Shown here piece after piece: positions 63,273 to 64,000 of a stretch of 64,000 nt of DNA. The DNA is from Pelagomonas calceolata. Its lineage: Eukaryota; Sar; Pelagophyceae; Pelagomonadales; Pelagomonadaceae. The stretch lies in contig CAKKNE010000005.1 of NCBI GenBank assembly GCA_918797485.1, forward strand, positions 1,860,001 through 1,924,000, in the 5' to 3' direction. Position 1 is the stretch's first letter. Each line of letters begins with the position of its first letter. A model generated the notes under the pieces. That model was not told where the DNA came from. It saw nothing but the letters and a program-made list of their open reading frames with translations, and did no database searches. The position numbers were made by a program, and so were the translations under genes.

Positions 63273-64000
63273 ATGCTGCAGCACTCGACGAAGACGCTAT
63301 TGCGGCGCACGGCCTCGCGCCACGCGTCGTCGATCACGGCCGTCCACGGCCGCCAGATCATTGATTCCAGAGGTAATCCTACTGTGGAGGTCGACATCAC
63401 GACCACGGACGGTCTGTTCCGCGCGTCGTGCCCTTCCGGGGCGTCGACCGGCGCGTATGAAGCTGTGGAACTCAGAGACGGCGGCTCGACCTACATGGGC
63501 AAGGGCGTGCTGGGGGCCGTGAAGAACGTCAACGAAGTCTTGGGACCCGCGATGATCGGCATGGACCCCACGCAGCAGGAGGCCATCGACGAGAAGATGT
63601 TCGCATTAGATGGCACGCCCAACAAAGGTAAGATGGGCGCCAACGCCATTCTTGGGATTAGTCTAGCTGCCTCCAAAGCGGGCGCGGGGGCCAAAAAAGT
63701 ACCTCTGTACCAGCACTACGCTGACTTAGCTGGGAATTCCGTCACGCCCATGACGTTGCCCGTGCCCTGCTTCAACGTCATCAACGGCGGCGAGCACGCG
63801 GGCAACAAATTAGCCTTCCAGGAATTCTTCGTGATTCCGACTGGTGCTCAAAGCTTCTCCCACGCCATGGCCATCGGCTGCGAGGTCTTCCACAACTTGA
63901 AGGCCGTCATCAAGGCCAAATTTGGCGGCGATGCGACGCTGATTGGTGATGAGGGTGGGTTTGCCCCGCCCTGTTCCGTGGACTCTGGATTAGAAATGCT
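63273..64000 (+). CDS. ENO: Enolase with mitochondrial-type pre-sequence, 5' part
   Basis: The frame from ATG 63273 runs off the right edge after 242 residues. The first ~22 residues ([20 protein letters not shown]) are rich in Ser, Thr, Arg and His without acids, a mitochondrial targeting peptide. Mature enolase starts [20 protein letters not shown]. Visible catalytic pieces are loop 1 [16 protein letters not shown], the [15 protein letters not shown] region (His159/Glu168 equivalents) and DEGGFAPP (Glu211 equivalent). The metal-binding Asp and the Lys345/His373/Lys396 equivalents lie beyond the window. It interconverts 2-phosphoglycerate and phosphoenolpyruvate. Stramenopiles are known to keep lower-glycolysis enzymes in mitochondria, which fits. 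Confidence 0.95.
   Translation, partial: MLQHSTKTLLRRTASRHASSITAVHGRQIIDSRGNPTVEVDITTTDGLFRASCPSGASTGAYEAVELRDGGSTYMGKGVLGAVKNVNEVLGPAMIGMDPTQQEAIDEKMFALDGTPNKGKMGANAILGISLAASKAGAGAKKVPLYQHYADLAGNSVTPMTLPVPCFNVINGGEHAGNKLAFQEFFVIPTGAQSFSHAMAIGCEVFHNLKAVIKAKFGGDATLIGDEGGFAPPCSVDSGLEM

Noticed and set aside
1-64000. tRNA, rRNA and viral or retroelement genes
   Set aside because: By eye I found no tRNA T-loop box with matching arms, no rRNA-like sequence, and no reverse transcriptase, integrase or capsid motif. A covariance-model search would be needed to exclude small RNAs.

Overview
The window is nuclear DNA from a GC-rich, gene-dense protist, most likely a pelagophyte (ochrophyte stramenopile) close to Aureococcus. 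Four things point there: codons saturated with G/C; N-termini with the signal-peptide plus AFAP-type plastid pre-sequence of secondary plastids; an enolase with a mitochondrial-type pre-sequence, as expected when lower glycolysis runs in stramenopile mitochondria; and introner elements (introns made by a small transposon family), known from Aureococcus. This is inference from content, not a database match.

Layout. About 36 protein genes lie on both strands, often 10-350 bp apart. 0-9 kb: truncated secreted protein, SH3-like repeat protein, coiled-coil protein, Bmt2-type rRNA methyltransferase with an introner, small membrane protein, PRMT, plastid EamA transporter, small basic protein. 9-23 kb: acyltransferase/PB1/CS fusion, degenerate transposon-like segment, NlpC/P60-F-box-U-box-kinesin fusion with a 53-bp introner, plastid membrane protein, two unknowns, Gfo/Idh/MocA oxidoreductase. 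23-35 kb: C2-LRR protein, papain-family protease, 3-ketoacyl-CoA reductase, sulfotransferase, small signal-peptide protein with a decayed introner, SF3B6, chloroplast FtsY, ankyrin membrane protein with an introner, F-box/ankyrin protein. 35-45 kb: IQ-motif protein, second Gfo/Idh protein, large unknown membrane protein, UBA-like protein, NDUFA3-like subunit. 45-64 kb: tepsin/MTV1-like ENTH-VHS protein, UTP23, RAP-domain protein, AVL9(DENN)-MORN fusion, a 2990-residue multi-C2/LRR protein, and the start of an enolase gene.

The strongest signals are (1) introners with CTG..CAG inverted termini, 8-bp target duplications that supply the GT, and use in both orientations; (2) a ~25-bp motif, CTAGCGG-N(3-4)-GTAAGACACTAGC, seen eight times and only in gene-start regions, often between divergent genes; (3) unusual fusions: kinesin with an NlpC/P60 peptidase and a U-box placed inside the motor, DENN with MORN repeats, acyltransferase with a NudC-like CS domain; (4) a rare 12-mer AAAACCCGTTTT present four times.

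The genes are ordinary nuclear housekeeping and trafficking genes with no operon-like pathway. Several pairs share divergent promoters. Exon joins were read by eye from splice sites, reading frame and family alignment from memory; none is backed by transcripts.
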